Positions 30,601 to 38,919 of a DNA stretch of 49,573 nt are shown here, in pieces. The notes under the pieces are model-generated. The model did not search any database. It saw only the letters and a list, made by a program, of their open reading frames with translations, and had not been told where the DNA came from. The position numbers and the translations under genes were made by a program. Each line of letters begins with the position of its first letter. Position 1 is the first letter of the stretch. This stretch comes from Phycisphaerae bacterium (GTDB lineage: Bacteria > Planctomycetota > Phycisphaerae > UBA1845), in NCBI GenBank assembly GCA_028289375.1, contig JANQQK010000018.1, positions 1 to 49,573 of the forward strand, in the 5' to 3' direction.

Positions 30601-31195
30601 CCATCACGCCCTCGTCGTCGATGCCGGCGATCAGCATGATCTCATCAGACTTCGGATTCGGATAGAGCGTTAGGAAAGCGAGGCCGTCGTCGTCGGGCAG
30701 ACTCATCGTGGTTTCACTGCTGAGTGTGGAGCCATTGAACGTCCTGTAAGCAAGCGAACCGTCGTTGTCATCGCCGCCAGTGCCAGGTTTGTAGTAGACA
30801 AGCAATGCGGTGCCGGAAATGTGCTCGTAGGCAAGGTCGTAGCTGCGATACAGCGCATTAACCGAATCGCTGCTGACGCTGGTGAATGTGCCCCAGCTTC
30901 CGCTGGTGTAGGCGGCGAAATAGACGCCGCCATCGTCGTTCATGATGGCTGCGGCAATCTCGGTACGTGTGGGACAATCTCTTGCGACGACCCAGCGTGG
31001 TTCCTTTCCGACGCTGGTCATGGTGGTTGTCGATGACCAACTCGATCCGTCCCACGTGGCGTAGTATGGCGTGGCATAAGTGTCACGTCCGAAAACAATC
31101 ATCGTGGGTGAGTTCTCGTCGGCGTGGGTGGTTTGCGGAAACGCGAGGGTGATGACCAGGGCTGCAATGCCAATGAGCAGTCGATGGAGATACAT
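27692..31195 (-). CDS. Giant secreted LamG / FG-GAP repeat protein
   Basis: A 1167-aa exported protein. Residues 1-25 are a signal peptide (ALVITLAFPQTTHAD). Residues about 30-450 hold repeats built on WNGSSWSS, probably a beta-propeller. A LamG/concanavalin-like jelly roll follows (about 465-650: ALTFDGSNDYVAV to ALDADDIAAIF). About 670-1000 hold FG-GAP/VCBS-like repeats with Ca2+-type DxDNDGDxD loops (for example WGDLDNDGDLDAV and WADFDNDGDLDLF). A C-terminal ASPIC/UnbV-like domain closes it (about 1015-1090: NGVRVDLLAADGTTFIARR). Such proteins bind polysaccharide or matrix outside the cell. It lies antisense between two pseudopilin genes and could be a substrate of the machine encoded around it. 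Confidence 0.85.
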   Translation of the reverse strand: MYLHRLLIGIAALVITLAFPQTTHADENSPTMIVFGRDTYATPYYATWDGSSWSSTTTMTSVGKEPRWVVARDCPTRTEIAAAIMNDDGGVYFAAYTSGSWGTFTSVSSDSVNALYRSYDLAYEHISGTALLVYYKPGTGGDDNDGSLAYRTFNGSTLSSETTMSLPDDDGLAFLTLYPNPKSDEIMLIAGIDDEGVMATVWNGSSWSSWTTLSESDDTLTTEAFAFAYETQSNQGIAVFGDEDASTPRYRTWNGSSWSSAQNLPSVGASEKWIRLAADTASDEIICGILDASNDLNLIVWSGSGWGSVTEVETSVEYKDRRQFDIAYERNGNNALVAYHQSNENIFRYRTWNGAKWSAETNGVNMGGEDPEVIQLETGYGKSPIFLAMSDDDPDLELIQWSGSAMSAKTRINPGHFGGTLKSQAFMLSVPTQPNGSLVAHYKLDAASSQTVTDSSTLSNNGTLGGSSSTESVDPVRSCGVDGGALTFDGSNDYVAVPSSDSLKITHGLTIAAWIRGDSWGTGIDVNPIVRKGDGTPVNYQLCVKDGRLKLSLDQYDADNDNLSSTILQTDRWYHVAATWDGTNVHMYVDGSIDEQSPPYTHAGPLSTDDRSLYVGGRTCCDRFDGMLDDVRVYNYALDADDIAAIFAQRGNFNDVSDCSGYAVQTTSDKLYYGSGAQWGDLDNDGDLDAVITGNTAKLMINDGSGGFVSSTFGTGDARRQAALVDVDNDGDLDVWVATVGNWDSETLYTNNGSAVFTSASGAGFTDPRNNENIIAGDLDHDGWADVVILSGNNKNWIAHNDGASPIALTGTDESSYGLNDSGDYGNGDFASSGDVNNDGYLDFFYHLSGGKLFLSDGDGTYTENPGSISVITGNGVKTGSAWADFDNDGDLDLFVGRTDSTSQASYLWKNTAGSFTNVITTAGLSTTTGNRSGCWGDYDNDGDLDLYLVTFDDRDNALYSNDGDGTFTVVSGVSALAANGNAHDCVFVDYDNDGDLDISITQEDEGNSLLQNNLNNGNYLKVRLIGAGKGRTPVSANGVRVDLLAADGTTFIARRDLAVARGFGGSEPMWIHFGGITPATTYTLKVYWNDGAKTYPVIPQSASTTIGSKTIAQMITIQEPSGRLVMKSHGNNRATTRKGKMRTMRDAVGFVAPTKPVSDMSNLDQN

Positions 31196-31311
31196 GGGAA
31201 TTCTGCCTCTGCTTGGTTTGTTGGTCGGTGCATGCGCACCGTCAGGCTGCCGATACGATCAACATACGATTTGGCGTCGTTGGCTGAGCGACGCAATTGG
31301 TGGAGTGGCTT

Positions 31312-32097
31312 ATGCGGACCTGGTTTCTTGGATGCCGACGGACGCGGACTGGCTTTACGTTGGTGGAGGTGATCGCGGCGAGCGTGGTGCTGGCTGCGAT
31401 TTCGCTGGTGTCGTCAACGCTGCTGGTATCGGTCCTGCGGGCGCGGGAAGCCGTTGTGGCACAGCATGAGATGGACCGTCACGCGGCGATCACCCTGCTG
31501 CGGATTGAGGAGCACCTTCGCGAGACGGTGGCGATCTACATCCCCAATGCGCACGACACGACACGTCCGATATTGGCGGTGGCCTATCGCTTTGACGACG
31601 ACAACGATGGTCAGTTCGACGAGGACGCGGCTGGCGCGGCCGATGCGAACCACGGGGTGTCCGGGTTCGATGATGACGGCGATGGTGCGGTCGACGAGGG
31701 AGATCCGGCGGATGACGACGAGGATGGGAGCGTCGATGAAGATCCGGTGGATGGGACCGATAACGACGGGGACGGCCTGATCGACGAGGATTTCGGGGCT
31801 GACATGGATGGGGCTGGCGGCGCTGACGATGATGGTGATGGGAGCGATAACGAGGATGGGGCTGGCGCGATTATCTACTTTGTTGAGGATGGCGACCTGA
31901 TGGAATGGCACCCGGACCTTGGGGAGAATGTGGTGGCCAAGAATGTGACGTCGTTTGACGTCACGTTTGAGCCGGCAGTGTCGTCATTGGGTCTTGCCGC
32001 GGTGACCGTCGAGATCGCAATGCAGTCGTACACTGGCGACGTACGCAATTATCGGACGCGGATCGCGCCGCGCAACTTGGGATTGTATGGTGACTAG
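31312..32097 (+). CDS. Minor pseudopilin GspJ-like with Asp-rich calcium-type insert
   Basis: A 261-aa prepilin: leader RRTRTG|FTLVEVIAASVVLAAISLVSS, then RAREAVVAQHEMDRHAAITLLRIEEHLRE, as in GspJ. Between about residues 75 and 175 is a striking Asp/Gly-rich stretch with several DDDGDG or DNDGDG loops (FDDDGDGAVDEGD, TDNDGDGLIDEDF), of the thrombospondin type-3/EF-loop kind that coordinates Ca2+. The tail (VTVEIAMQSYTGDVRNYRTR) resumes the GspJ fold. The start at 31312 has GGTGGAG six bases upstream. It is separated from its fellow pseudopilins by the antisense LamG/FG-GAP gene. Confidence 0.8.
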   Translation: MRTWFLGCRRTRTGFTLVEVIAASVVLAAISLVSSTLLVSVLRAREAVVAQHEMDRHAAITLLRIEEHLRETVAIYIPNAHDTTRPILAVAYRFDDDNDGQFDEDAAGAADANHGVSGFDDDGDGAVDEGDPADDDEDGSVDEDPVDGTDNDGDGLIDEDFGADMDGAGGADDDGDGSDNEDGAGAIIYFVEDGDLMEWHPDLGENVVAKNVTSFDVTFEPAVSSLGLAAVTVEIAMQSYTGDVRNYRTRIAPRNLGLYGD

Positions 32098-32143
32098 GTT
32101 CGGTCATTTCGGATCGGTTGTGTCGACCTGTTGATGGAGTGAG

Positions 32144-33073
32144 ATGGTGTCCACGGAACTGCGACAGCGTGTGTTGGATGTTGATTCGTTACCAAGTCCG
32201 CCTGCGCTCGTGGCGGAGTTGCTGTCTCTGACGTCGCGTGAGGATGTGCGGATCTCTGAGATCGCGGCGCTGATTGAGCGGGATCCGGCGTTGTCGGCGA
32301 AGTTGCTGAAGCTGTGCAACTCGGCGGCGTTCGGCATGCGGCAGGAGATCAGTTCGCTTGACCGGGCGATGGTGATGATGGGTATCCGGCAGGTGAAGTC
32401 GTTCGCACTCGGTTTCATGGTGCTTAATGCCCACGACATCGAGGAATCGGAGTTCTTCGACTTCTCGCATTTCTGGCGACGGGCCTCGGTGACAGCGGTG
32501 AGCGCGAAGGCGCTGGCAAAGTATGCGACGCCGAATCTGACGGGTGAGGCGTTTGCCTGTGGATTGATGCTGGACATCGGGATGCTGCTTCTGCAGAGCC
32601 TCGTGCCGGATGTTTATCGAACGGTTCTTGAGCAGCACGCATCGTCAGGGCGACGATTGCAGGACATCGAGAAAGAGGTGCTGTCGCTGGACCACATGGA
32701 AATGGGCAGGACTCTGCTGAAACACTGGGGTTTGCCGGCGATCATTCATGAGACAGTCGGTGTGCATCATCGTCCGCAGACATACGAGGGCGATGACGTC
32801 GGGCAGGATTTTCTGGAGGTGGTTGCGTCGGCCAGCGAGATCGCGACGCTGTTCTGCGAGGAATCGAAGTCTGAGAGCATGGAGCGGGTGTTGCAGATCT
32901 GCTCTGGTTATTTCCGGATGGCGGAGGATCAGGCGCATGAGATGCTGACGCAGATTGGGGCAGATGCCCAGGATGCAGCGTGGCTGTTCGAGCTGAAGGG
33001 GGCGGAGTTGCTCGATTACGAAAAGGTGCGGGCCGAGGTGGAGCGGGAGCTGACTGCTGCAACGGCGGAGTGA
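32144..33073 (+). CDS. HDOD-domain signalling protein
   Basis: A 309-aa protein. Residues about 15-210 form an HDOD domain, a relative of HD phosphohydrolases that lost the metal-binding HD pair: LPSPPALVAELLSLTS, DPALSAKLLKLCNSAAFG, SLDRAMVMMGIRQVKSFALG, FWRRASVTAVSAKALA and HHRP. HDOD proteins take part in signalling linked to motility, pili, stress and cyclic-di-GMP pathways. The C-terminus (about 215-309) is helical and unassigned. It follows the GspJ-like gene by 46 bp on the same strand, so it may be the last gene of the pilus operon. GGAG lies just before the ATG. Confidence 0.88.
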   Translation: MVSTELRQRVLDVDSLPSPPALVAELLSLTSREDVRISEIAALIERDPALSAKLLKLCNSAAFGMRQEISSLDRAMVMMGIRQVKSFALGFMVLNAHDIEESEFFDFSHFWRRASVTAVSAKALAKYATPNLTGEAFACGLMLDIGMLLLQSLVPDVYRTVLEQHASSGRRLQDIEKEVLSLDHMEMGRTLLKHWGLPAIIHETVGVHHRPQTYEGDDVGQDFLEVVASASEIATLFCEESKSESMERVLQICSGYFRMAEDQAHEMLTQIGADAQDAAWLFELKGAELLDYEKVRAEVERELTAATAE

Positions 33074-33080
33074 TTGGCGG

Positions 33081-33281
33081 TCAGAATTCTTCAGGCGGCA
33101 GCAGCCACAGATGCACCATGTAGGAGAAGATCAGGGCGCTGATGAGTGACCCGACGATGTCGACCGTGGTAAGCTCGCCGTAGTAGAGATACGACGCGAC
33201 AAAGCCGATCAGCACGAGCGTCAGCACGATGGCGAGCACTTTCGCGAAAACAGCTGGTACGAACGGCAGATACTTCTTCAT
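33081..33281 (-). CDS. Small two-helix membrane protein
   Basis: A 66-aa protein with two hydrophobic segments (VFAKVLAIVLTLVLIGFVASYL and IVGSLISALIFSYMVHLWLL) and a short acidic tail. No family is recognised. The start has an AGAGAA purine tract upstream. It is cotranscribed with the YeiH-like gene, 38 bp downstream of it on the minus strand, which raises the chance it is real. Function unknown. Confidence 0.6.
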   Translation of the reverse strand: MKKYLPFVPAVFAKVLAIVLTLVLIGFVASYLYYGELTTVDIVGSLISALIFSYMVHLWLLPPEEF

Positions 33282-33319
33282 CGTTCTCTGTCACTTGAAA
33301 TCTGAATGAACCATCCACG

Positions 33320-34603
33320 TCAGCGGTCGGCGAAGGCGACGTAAGCGGCCGCCAGCGTCATGACCATATTGAGCGATTGGCCGATCAAATACAACACGAT
33401 CGGCTTGCCACCGACGACCTGCCTGGCCAATCGTTTGAAATCCGATTCCAACCCGATTGACACGAAGGCGAGTGCGAACAGCCAGCCGCGCAGGGCTTTA
33501 GTGCGGTTTGTGCATGCATCCACGACATCTTCGCCGAACCACGGTGCAACGACCAATGAGAAGAACAACGATGCACCGAGGAATCCGAGCACGAATTTGG
33601 GGAATCGCCGCCAGATATCAAGCAGCGACGGCCGGTTGCCGGACGGGTCACGCTCGATGACGCTGGTCCAGTAGATTGCGATGACAAAGGCGATGAAACC
33701 GATGAGGATGTTCTGAATCATCTTGACGATGGCGGCGACGCTTTCGGCCTTCGCCCCGAGCATGGCGCCGGATGCGACGACGGCCCCGGTGGAGTCGACG
33801 GTTCCACCGATCCACGCGCCGGCAACTTCGTCGGTTAGTCCCATGCCTTTCGCGAGAATCGGCATTGCCACCATCATGCCGACCGTAAAGATCATGGTCA
33901 TGCCCACGGCGAGCGAGAGTTCTTCGCGCTTGGCACGCGACGCGGCTGCTGCGGCGATGGCTGCGCTGACACCACAGACCGACGTCGCGCAGGCAATGAC
34001 GATGACGAGGGACTTGGACGGCATGTTCAGTAGACGTATGCCAATCTGCCACATGATGAGAACGAGAAGTGGCGTGACGAGCCAGGCGACCATCAATCCA
34101 GGACCGCCAAGGTCCATCATGCGGTTCAGGAGGATCTCAGCACCGAGCATCACCAGCCCGACCTTGATGAACAGTTCGGAGCGGGCGCCGTGGAGAATCC
34201 ACGTTGGCGTGCCGATGGTGTTGGCGATGACGAGGCCAATGGTCAGTGCCCAGAGTGCATAACCCAGGCCGATGCTCTTCAGTGATGCCTGCGCGCCAAT
34301 GGTCTTGGCCAGGGTTGTGATCAGGGCGACGGCGAGGAAGCCTTTCACGAAAGCGCCAGGTCTGATGCCCATGCAGCGTGCGGCCAGTGTGGTGAGCAGT
34401 GCGACGGCGCCAAGTGTCATCGCCACAGACGCCAAGGGCAGTGCGCCGATCGGATTGGACGACCACGTTGCGATCTTGGCGGGCGTTCCGGGAACGCCGA
34501 GCAATGAGAGGCCTATGAGTGCAGCGCCGATCCAGACGGACCACCAATCCTCGCTCTGCAGCAAGCCGTCCTTTTTCGATGGTGTTGTGGGTTCCGCTTC
34601 CAT
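33320..34603 (-). CDS. YeiH-type putative sulfate exporter family transporter
   Basis: A 427-aa membrane protein of the UPF0324/YeiH (Cons_hypoth698) family with about ten spans. Recognisable blocks are TPTWILHGARSELFIKVGLVMLGAEIL, IACATSVCGVSAAIAAAAA (about 203-222), GMTMIFTVGMMVAMPILAKG, DEVAGAWIGGTVDSTGAVVASGAM and FALAFVSIGLESDFKRL. The family is usually annotated as sulfate/sulfite-related export, based on context in a few organisms; the substrate here is unknown. It is upstream of the small membrane protein on the same strand. Confidence 0.85.
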   Translation of the reverse strand: MEAEPTTPSKKDGLLQSEDWWSVWIGAALIGLSLLGVPGTPAKIATWSSNPIGALPLASVAMTLGAVALLTTLAARCMGIRPGAFVKGFLAVALITTLAKTIGAQASLKSIGLGYALWALTIGLVIANTIGTPTWILHGARSELFIKVGLVMLGAEILLNRMMDLGGPGLMVAWLVTPLLVLIMWQIGIRLLNMPSKSLVIVIACATSVCGVSAAIAAAAASRAKREELSLAVGMTMIFTVGMMVAMPILAKGMGLTDEVAGAWIGGTVDSTGAVVASGAMLGAKAESVAAIVKMIQNILIGFIAFVIAIYWTSVIERDPSGNRPSLLDIWRRFPKFVLGFLGASLFFSLVVAPWFGEDVVDACTNRTKALRGWLFALAFVSIGLESDFKRLARQVVGGKPIVLYLIGQSLNMVMTLAAAYVAFADR

Positions 34604-34653
34604 CGCGATTGCGCCGAGGCTGTTGGGCTGGCGATCTCGAAGCGAGACCGCGC

Positions 34654-35757
34654 TCAGGCGAACGCTAAGCGAAGCTGGCCTTCCGTCAAGTTGGCGACGT
34701 TGCCGTCGGCGCGAAGGGTCCGCTGTTCATGTTCGAGCAGGTGGATCTTTCGCCATCGCCCTCCGCCATAGCCGCCGATCGAGCCGTCCTTGCGAACGAC
34801 GCGGTGACACGGAATGACCACGGCGATCGGATTGGCACCGTTGGCGAGGCCGACGGCGCGTTGACCCGTGGGTCGGCCGACACAGCGTGCGAGTTGCTCG
34901 TAGGAGCAGGTCTGACCGAACGGGATGTCCTGCAAAGCGGCCCAGACGCCCTTTTGAAAGTCGGTGCCGCCAAGCAGAAGCGGGATCGTGAACTGTTGCA
35001 ATTCCCCGGCAAAGTACTCGTGCAACTCCGCTACCAGTTCATCCAGATGTGTGTTGTTACCCGGCAACGCTGGGCAGGAAAGCGATGTTGACACCCGTGC
35101 GATGTCTGCTGCTGCGGTGGCTGGTCCGCCAAACGCGAGCAGGCAGATACCATCGGTCGTGGCGGCGATCGTCAATGTGCCGATCGGGGTGCTGACAGGA
35201 CGGAACAGCATGCAAGTCAATTCGTCGGCACGGCTTGGCGTGGTATCGAAAGTGCGGACAAACGCATCGTGAAAGCCGCTGGCGGAGTCGAACCCGACTT
35301 GTTGCGCGACTGTGGTGACATCGTCGCCTGCGCTCAGCAGCGAGAGCGCCTTGGCCATGCGCACGTTGCGTTGATGAGCCTGAAACGTGTGTCCATACAG
35401 GGATTTGAAGGCGCGGCGTACGGCGGTTGGTTCCAGGCCGCGGGACTTCAAGTCGTCATCGTGAACGATGCGCGACGGGTCGGACTCAAGCGTGACAAGC
35501 AATTCGAACATCCACGCCGGTGGTTGGTCTGCGATTTCCATGGGCTTGCATCTCTTGCAGGGGCGAAATCCTTCCGAAATCGCCTGTTGCGAATATCGAA
35601 AGAACGAGACGTTCTCCGATCTTGGTTTGCGGGCCGGGCAGGATGGTCGACAGAAGATCGACGTTGTGTGCACAGCGACGAAGAAAACGCCGTCATACGA
35701 AGCGTCGCGTTGCCGCATGGCCCGGTCCATTTCGCGTGTTGTGGGTGCGCTGAACAT
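34654..35757 (-). CDS. ada: Ada: methylphosphotriester / O6-methylguanine-DNA methyltransferase
   Basis: A 367-aa bifunctional repair protein and regulator. The N-terminal zinc domain has the four Cys ligands in ADA order (C36 and C40 in SIFCRPSCPA, C67 and C70 in RPCKRC). C36 would correspond to the E. coli methyl-accepting Cys38, whose methylation turns Ada into an activator. An AraC-type helix-turn-helix follows (about 95-185: QVGFDSASGFHDAFVRTFDTTP). The C-terminal domain transfers methyl from O6-methylguanine to C317 in VIPCHRVV. All catalytic residues are present. It is not linked to alkA or alkB here. The gene is a single transcription unit on the minus strand. Confidence 0.93.
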   Translation of the reverse strand: MFSAPTTREMDRAMRQRDASYDGVFFVAVHTTSIFCRPSCPARKPRSENVSFFRYSQQAISEGFRPCKRCKPMEIADQPPAWMFELLVTLESDPSRIVHDDDLKSRGLEPTAVRRAFKSLYGHTFQAHQRNVRMAKALSLLSAGDDVTTVAQQVGFDSASGFHDAFVRTFDTTPSRADELTCMLFRPVSTPIGTLTIAATTDGICLLAFGGPATAAADIARVSTSLSCPALPGNNTHLDELVAELHEYFAGELQQFTIPLLLGGTDFQKGVWAALQDIPFGQTCSYEQLARCVGRPTGQRAVGLANGANPIAVVIPCHRVVRKDGSIGGYGGGRWRKIHLLEHEQRTLRADGNVANLTEGQLRLAFA

Positions 35758-35825
35758 GGAATCAGCATAGCCGACTCGGTCGATCCGTCGCCACCGAATT
35801 TTGAGCGCGGCATTCGAATTGGGCG

Positions 35826-36791
35826 TTACACGTGGTCACCGGGCAGGCTGTTTTCGTGCAGCCAGGCGAGCAGCTCTTTCACGCTGCCGCGGGCGAGGGC
35901 CATGGTGTCATCGGCGGCGCCGTAGTAGAGATTCAGTCCGTCACCGTCGTCGTCCAGCGTGTAGCCGCAGGGGAACACGACGTCGGATACGTCGCCGGTG
36001 CGTTCGTACGGGGCTTCGGGTGACATGATCCACTGCTTGCTGCGGAGGAGGCATTTTCGGGGATCGTCAAGGTCGAGCAGTGCGAGGCCAAGTCGGTACA
36101 TTTCACCAGCAACTGTTTTCTTGACGCCGTGGTACATCATCAGCCAGCCGTCGGTGGTCTCGATCAACGGAGGGGATAGGCCGATCTTGTTCGCGTCCCA
36201 CCAAGGTCCGGTGCGGGCGAAGAGGATCGGCTGGTGTTGGCCCCAGTGGACCAGGTCCGGCGAGAAGGAGATCCAGATGTTTGGGTTGCCCTGTCGCGGG
36301 ACGGGTCGGTGGATCATCGCCCATTGGCCATCGAACTTTCGCGGGAGAATGGCGGCGTCTTTGTTCTCCGGTGGCAACGCCCTGCCGAGGAATTCGTAGT
36401 CCTGGAAGTCGGACGTCGTGGCGATCGAGACGGCCGGTCCGGTGCGGTCGAACGATGTGTAGGTGATGACATACTTGTCGCATTCGGGTGCGAAGACGAT
36501 GCGGGCATCCTCGACGCACCATTCTTCTTCCGGTCGATCGGGATGGCCTGCTTCGATCGCGGGTGTGGGATCGACGCGCCAGTTGGTGACACCGTCGTCA
36601 GACCGGGCGATCCAGAGATGCGATCGGCCCGAGCGACTTTCAACGCGACAGAGCAGCAGCGTTTCACCCGATGGCAGCTTCGTGGCGGCCGCGTTGAAAA
36701 CGGTGTTGACCGACATCGGAAAGGCGTCGGACGTGAGGATGGGGTTGTCCGGGTGACGTTGCAGCAATTGCCGTTCTGATAGATCTGGCAT
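35826..36791 (-). CDS. GH130 glycoside hydrolase/phosphorylase (beta-mannoside type)
   Basis: A 321-aa five-bladed beta-propeller of family GH130, enzymes that phosphorolyse or hydrolyse beta-1,2- or beta-1,4-mannosides. Visible family blocks are FNAAATKLPSGETLLLCRVE with RSHLWIARSDDG (about 32-67), EEWCVEDARIVF (about 90), KDAAILPRKFDGQWAMIHRP (about 143, carrying the acidic residue and substrate Arg) and ANKIGLSPPLIETTDGWLMMYHGV (about 200-223). AAAGGAG six bases upstream fixes the start. It is followed, 35 bp upstream on the genome, by the POT transporter start side of another gene on the same strand, suggesting import and phosphorolysis of a mannosidic oligomer, but this linkage is only positional. 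Confidence 0.9.
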   Translation of the reverse strand: MPDLSERQLLQRHPDNPILTSDAFPMSVNTVFNAAATKLPSGETLLLCRVESRSGRSHLWIARSDDGVTNWRVDPTPAIEAGHPDRPEEEWCVEDARIVFAPECDKYVITYTSFDRTGPAVSIATTSDFQDYEFLGRALPPENKDAAILPRKFDGQWAMIHRPVPRQGNPNIWISFSPDLVHWGQHQPILFARTGPWWDANKIGLSPPLIETTDGWLMMYHGVKKTVAGEMYRLGLALLDLDDPRKCLLRSKQWIMSPEAPYERTGDVSDVVFPCGYTLDDDGDGLNLYYGAADDTMALARGSVKELLAWLHENSLPGDHV

Positions 36792-36813
36792 CAGTTGCTC
36801 CTTTATGACCCGA

Positions 36814-38502
36814 CTAGTTTTGCGTTTTGCTCATTCGCAGGACCATTCGGCCGTACAGATAGATCCCGATTGCCGTCAATATGCCTACGACAGCCATAAT
36901 GTCCCAGACGATCGCAACGTTGTGCGTATTGTAAAGATACTCTTGGACGGCACTTGCTTCGCGTCCAGAGATCGCGACGAGCCAATCGAACGCCTCACCC
37001 TTTGGAATCGCAGCGATGAAATCACTGAGATTGTCTGAGAACATATTGGATAGCTCGCTTGCCGTTTGGGGGACTTGGTCTGAATCCGCGAGGGACTCAA
37101 GAGTATCGATAGATGGGATGCTGATGTCGCCACTTTCCACTTCCCGGGCAAGCAACTCGCGTGAGAATTTGTCTTTCGACGCATACGTGGCATAGAGAGT
37201 TGGCGCGATGAAGCTCTCGAGTGTCCACCCGACAGCCAGCGGTATTTGCGAGAATCCAAGATACATCGCCTTCTTGTCGTGAGGTGCGAAGTTGCCGATG
37301 AACTCACTGAACTTGGGGCTTGAGAGCATCTCTCCAACGCTGAACAGCGCAATAGCGCCGACCGAGACCCAGCCAAGCGTCGAGTGGCCCGATGCGACAA
37401 GCGCCGCGGATGCGAAGAGCGTTCCGATGATCATACTCGTTGTTGCGCGCATTCTTGCACTGATGCCAGCGAAGAGAAAACACGTCAGCATGATTAGCGC
37501 AGAGTTGAGGTTGATCATGCCCTCCGGTTGAATGGCTGTTCCTTCCTCATTGGTGATGACGACGAAATTCACGATGAAGTTTTCTGATTTGCCGGTTGGG
37601 AACAGCGTTTGGATGATGTCCTCTGTCCGAACCCAATCATTGATGTGCTTGGGGAGCACATCCCACAGTGAATTAAGCATGAACCAGAAACCGGAGAAAA
37701 TGATCAGATACAGCCCGACGTGTGGCTTGATCAACTCGCGTATGGACTCGGCCGCGAGATTCGTGCGCGGGACTCGGCCAAGTTTCACAAGGCGCTGACG
37801 CTCAAGGCGTTCTTCCTTGCCGACCTCCTTGTATGTCAGCAGCATCAGAAAGTTGAGGCAAATGATCCCCGCACATGCGAGGAAGACGTATCGCCACTCC
37901 ATCTTGCGCATGTATCCCGCCACAAGCGGGCCGAGGAATCCGCCGATGTTCACCGTTTGGTAGAAGATGCCCCACGCGACCGAGCTGTTCTTTCGCGACG
38001 TTGCTTTGACGAGCGTGCCCTGGATGCCGGGCTTGAAGACGGCAGTACCAGTCGCCAATACGATCGCCCCGGCGAAGAATCCATAGTACGTTGGGAAAGC
38101 GGCCATGATGAGATACCCGATGATCTTGATGACCGTTGAGACGAAAATCGTCTCCTTGTAACCGTAACGATCAGAAAGCCCACCCGTAAAAATCGGCACA
38201 AGCGATTGAAAGAACGCCCATGTGGTCATCACGTAGGCGAATTCGCGCATCGTCAGACCAAGTCCGCCGGTCTTGGCCGGATCGGTGACGTAAAGTGCCG
38301 CCACAGCCTTCACGCCGTAGTACGCCAGCCGCTCGATCATCTCCATCCCGCCGACGACCCAGAAGACGTAGCTCAGGCTGCCGATGGCGGCGAAGAGGCC
38401 CAGTTGCTTGACGTCGGCGATGGACGTGCTGTGCTCGTCGGCCAATGCAGGCGTCTGATTGTTCGGGGTGGATGGACGCTGGTCGTCGTTCGTCTGATTC
38501 AC
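36814..38502 (-). CDS. POT/PTR-family proton-coupled oligopeptide transporter
   Basis: An approximately 562-aa major-facilitator protein. I start it at GTG 38502 (VNQTNDDQRP), with GGAG eight bases before it, instead of a 96-residue low-complexity extension open to 38790. POT features are MEMIERLAYYGVKAVAALYVT, the loop motif FTGGLSDRYGYKETI, FKPGIQGTLVKATSR and GIFYQTVNIGGFLGPLVAGY. The late region (about 455-530) carries a long soluble, acidic insert (DISIPSIDTLESLADSDQVP) between the last spans, larger than in typical di/tripeptide symporters. The substrate cannot be told; its only same-strand partner is GH130, 22 bp downstream. Confidence 0.85.
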   Translation of the reverse strand: MNQTNDDQRPSTPNNQTPALADEHSTSIADVKQLGLFAAIGSLSYVFWVVGGMEMIERLAYYGVKAVAALYVTDPAKTGGLGLTMREFAYVMTTWAFFQSLVPIFTGGLSDRYGYKETIFVSTVIKIIGYLIMAAFPTYYGFFAGAIVLATGTAVFKPGIQGTLVKATSRKNSSVAWGIFYQTVNIGGFLGPLVAGYMRKMEWRYVFLACAGIICLNFLMLLTYKEVGKEERLERQRLVKLGRVPRTNLAAESIRELIKPHVGLYLIIFSGFWFMLNSLWDVLPKHINDWVRTEDIIQTLFPTGKSENFIVNFVVITNEEGTAIQPEGMINLNSALIMLTCFLFAGISARMRATTSMIIGTLFASAALVASGHSTLGWVSVGAIALFSVGEMLSSPKFSEFIGNFAPHDKKAMYLGFSQIPLAVGWTLESFIAPTLYATYASKDKFSRELLAREVESGDISIPSIDTLESLADSDQVPQTASELSNMFSDNLSDFIAAIPKGEAFDWLVAISGREASAVQEYLYNTHNVAIVWDIMAVVGILTAIGIYLYGRMVLRMSKTQN

Positions 38503-38919
38503 GTCGGGTCTCCGCTGTCGGGTTCGCCGATGGGACCGGCTGGTCCGAAGGGTGCGTGTCGCGTCATCACTGCCGGAGGGCGGTGTTGGGGACTCAATCC
38601 CCCAGCGAGTGGTTGTCAGCTGTGTTCTGTCGCGTCCTGCACTCGAAAAAGCAACGGCCCACGACGTGGGGCAATGATAGTGAGTCGCCTGTCGTTGTCC
38701 ATGTTGCTCTGGTGTTGCCGCAACCGGGTGTTCGTGCAGGTGCATGATGTGCAAAGAGCACAAAAGAAAACCTGCCTGGCGTACGGCCAAGCAGGTTCAT
38801 GGATGTTCAGTGCTCGAAGCCGTTCGATGGCGGCACGGGCGAAGTCTACGCACCAACCACTGCCCGACCTCGCAAGTCCAAGGTCCCACCGGGCACCAGG
38901 GAAGTGTTTTTGACGGCCC
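38503..38919. other. Intergenic region with one terminator
   Basis: These 417 bp lie between the POT transporter start and the end of the FGE-like gene. Apart from the terminator at 38764-38796 and the ribosome site of the transporter I see no coding region with a ribosome site or recognisable product. The transporter's promoter should lie in its left half. Confidence 0.5.
38764..38796 (-). terminator. Intrinsic terminator of the FGE-like gene
   Basis: AACCTGCCTGGC (38769-38780) and GCCAAGCAGGTT (38785-38796) form a 12-bp stem with one mismatch and a 4-nt loop. On the minus strand it is followed by TTTTCTTTTG, as expected downstream of the minus-strand FGE-like gene. Confidence 0.8.

Noticed and set aside
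38503..38790. A 96-residue N-terminal extension of the POT transporter
   Set aside because: Low-complexity Arg/Thr-rich sequence with no ribosome site at its start, whereas GTG 38502 has one and directly precedes the transporter domain.
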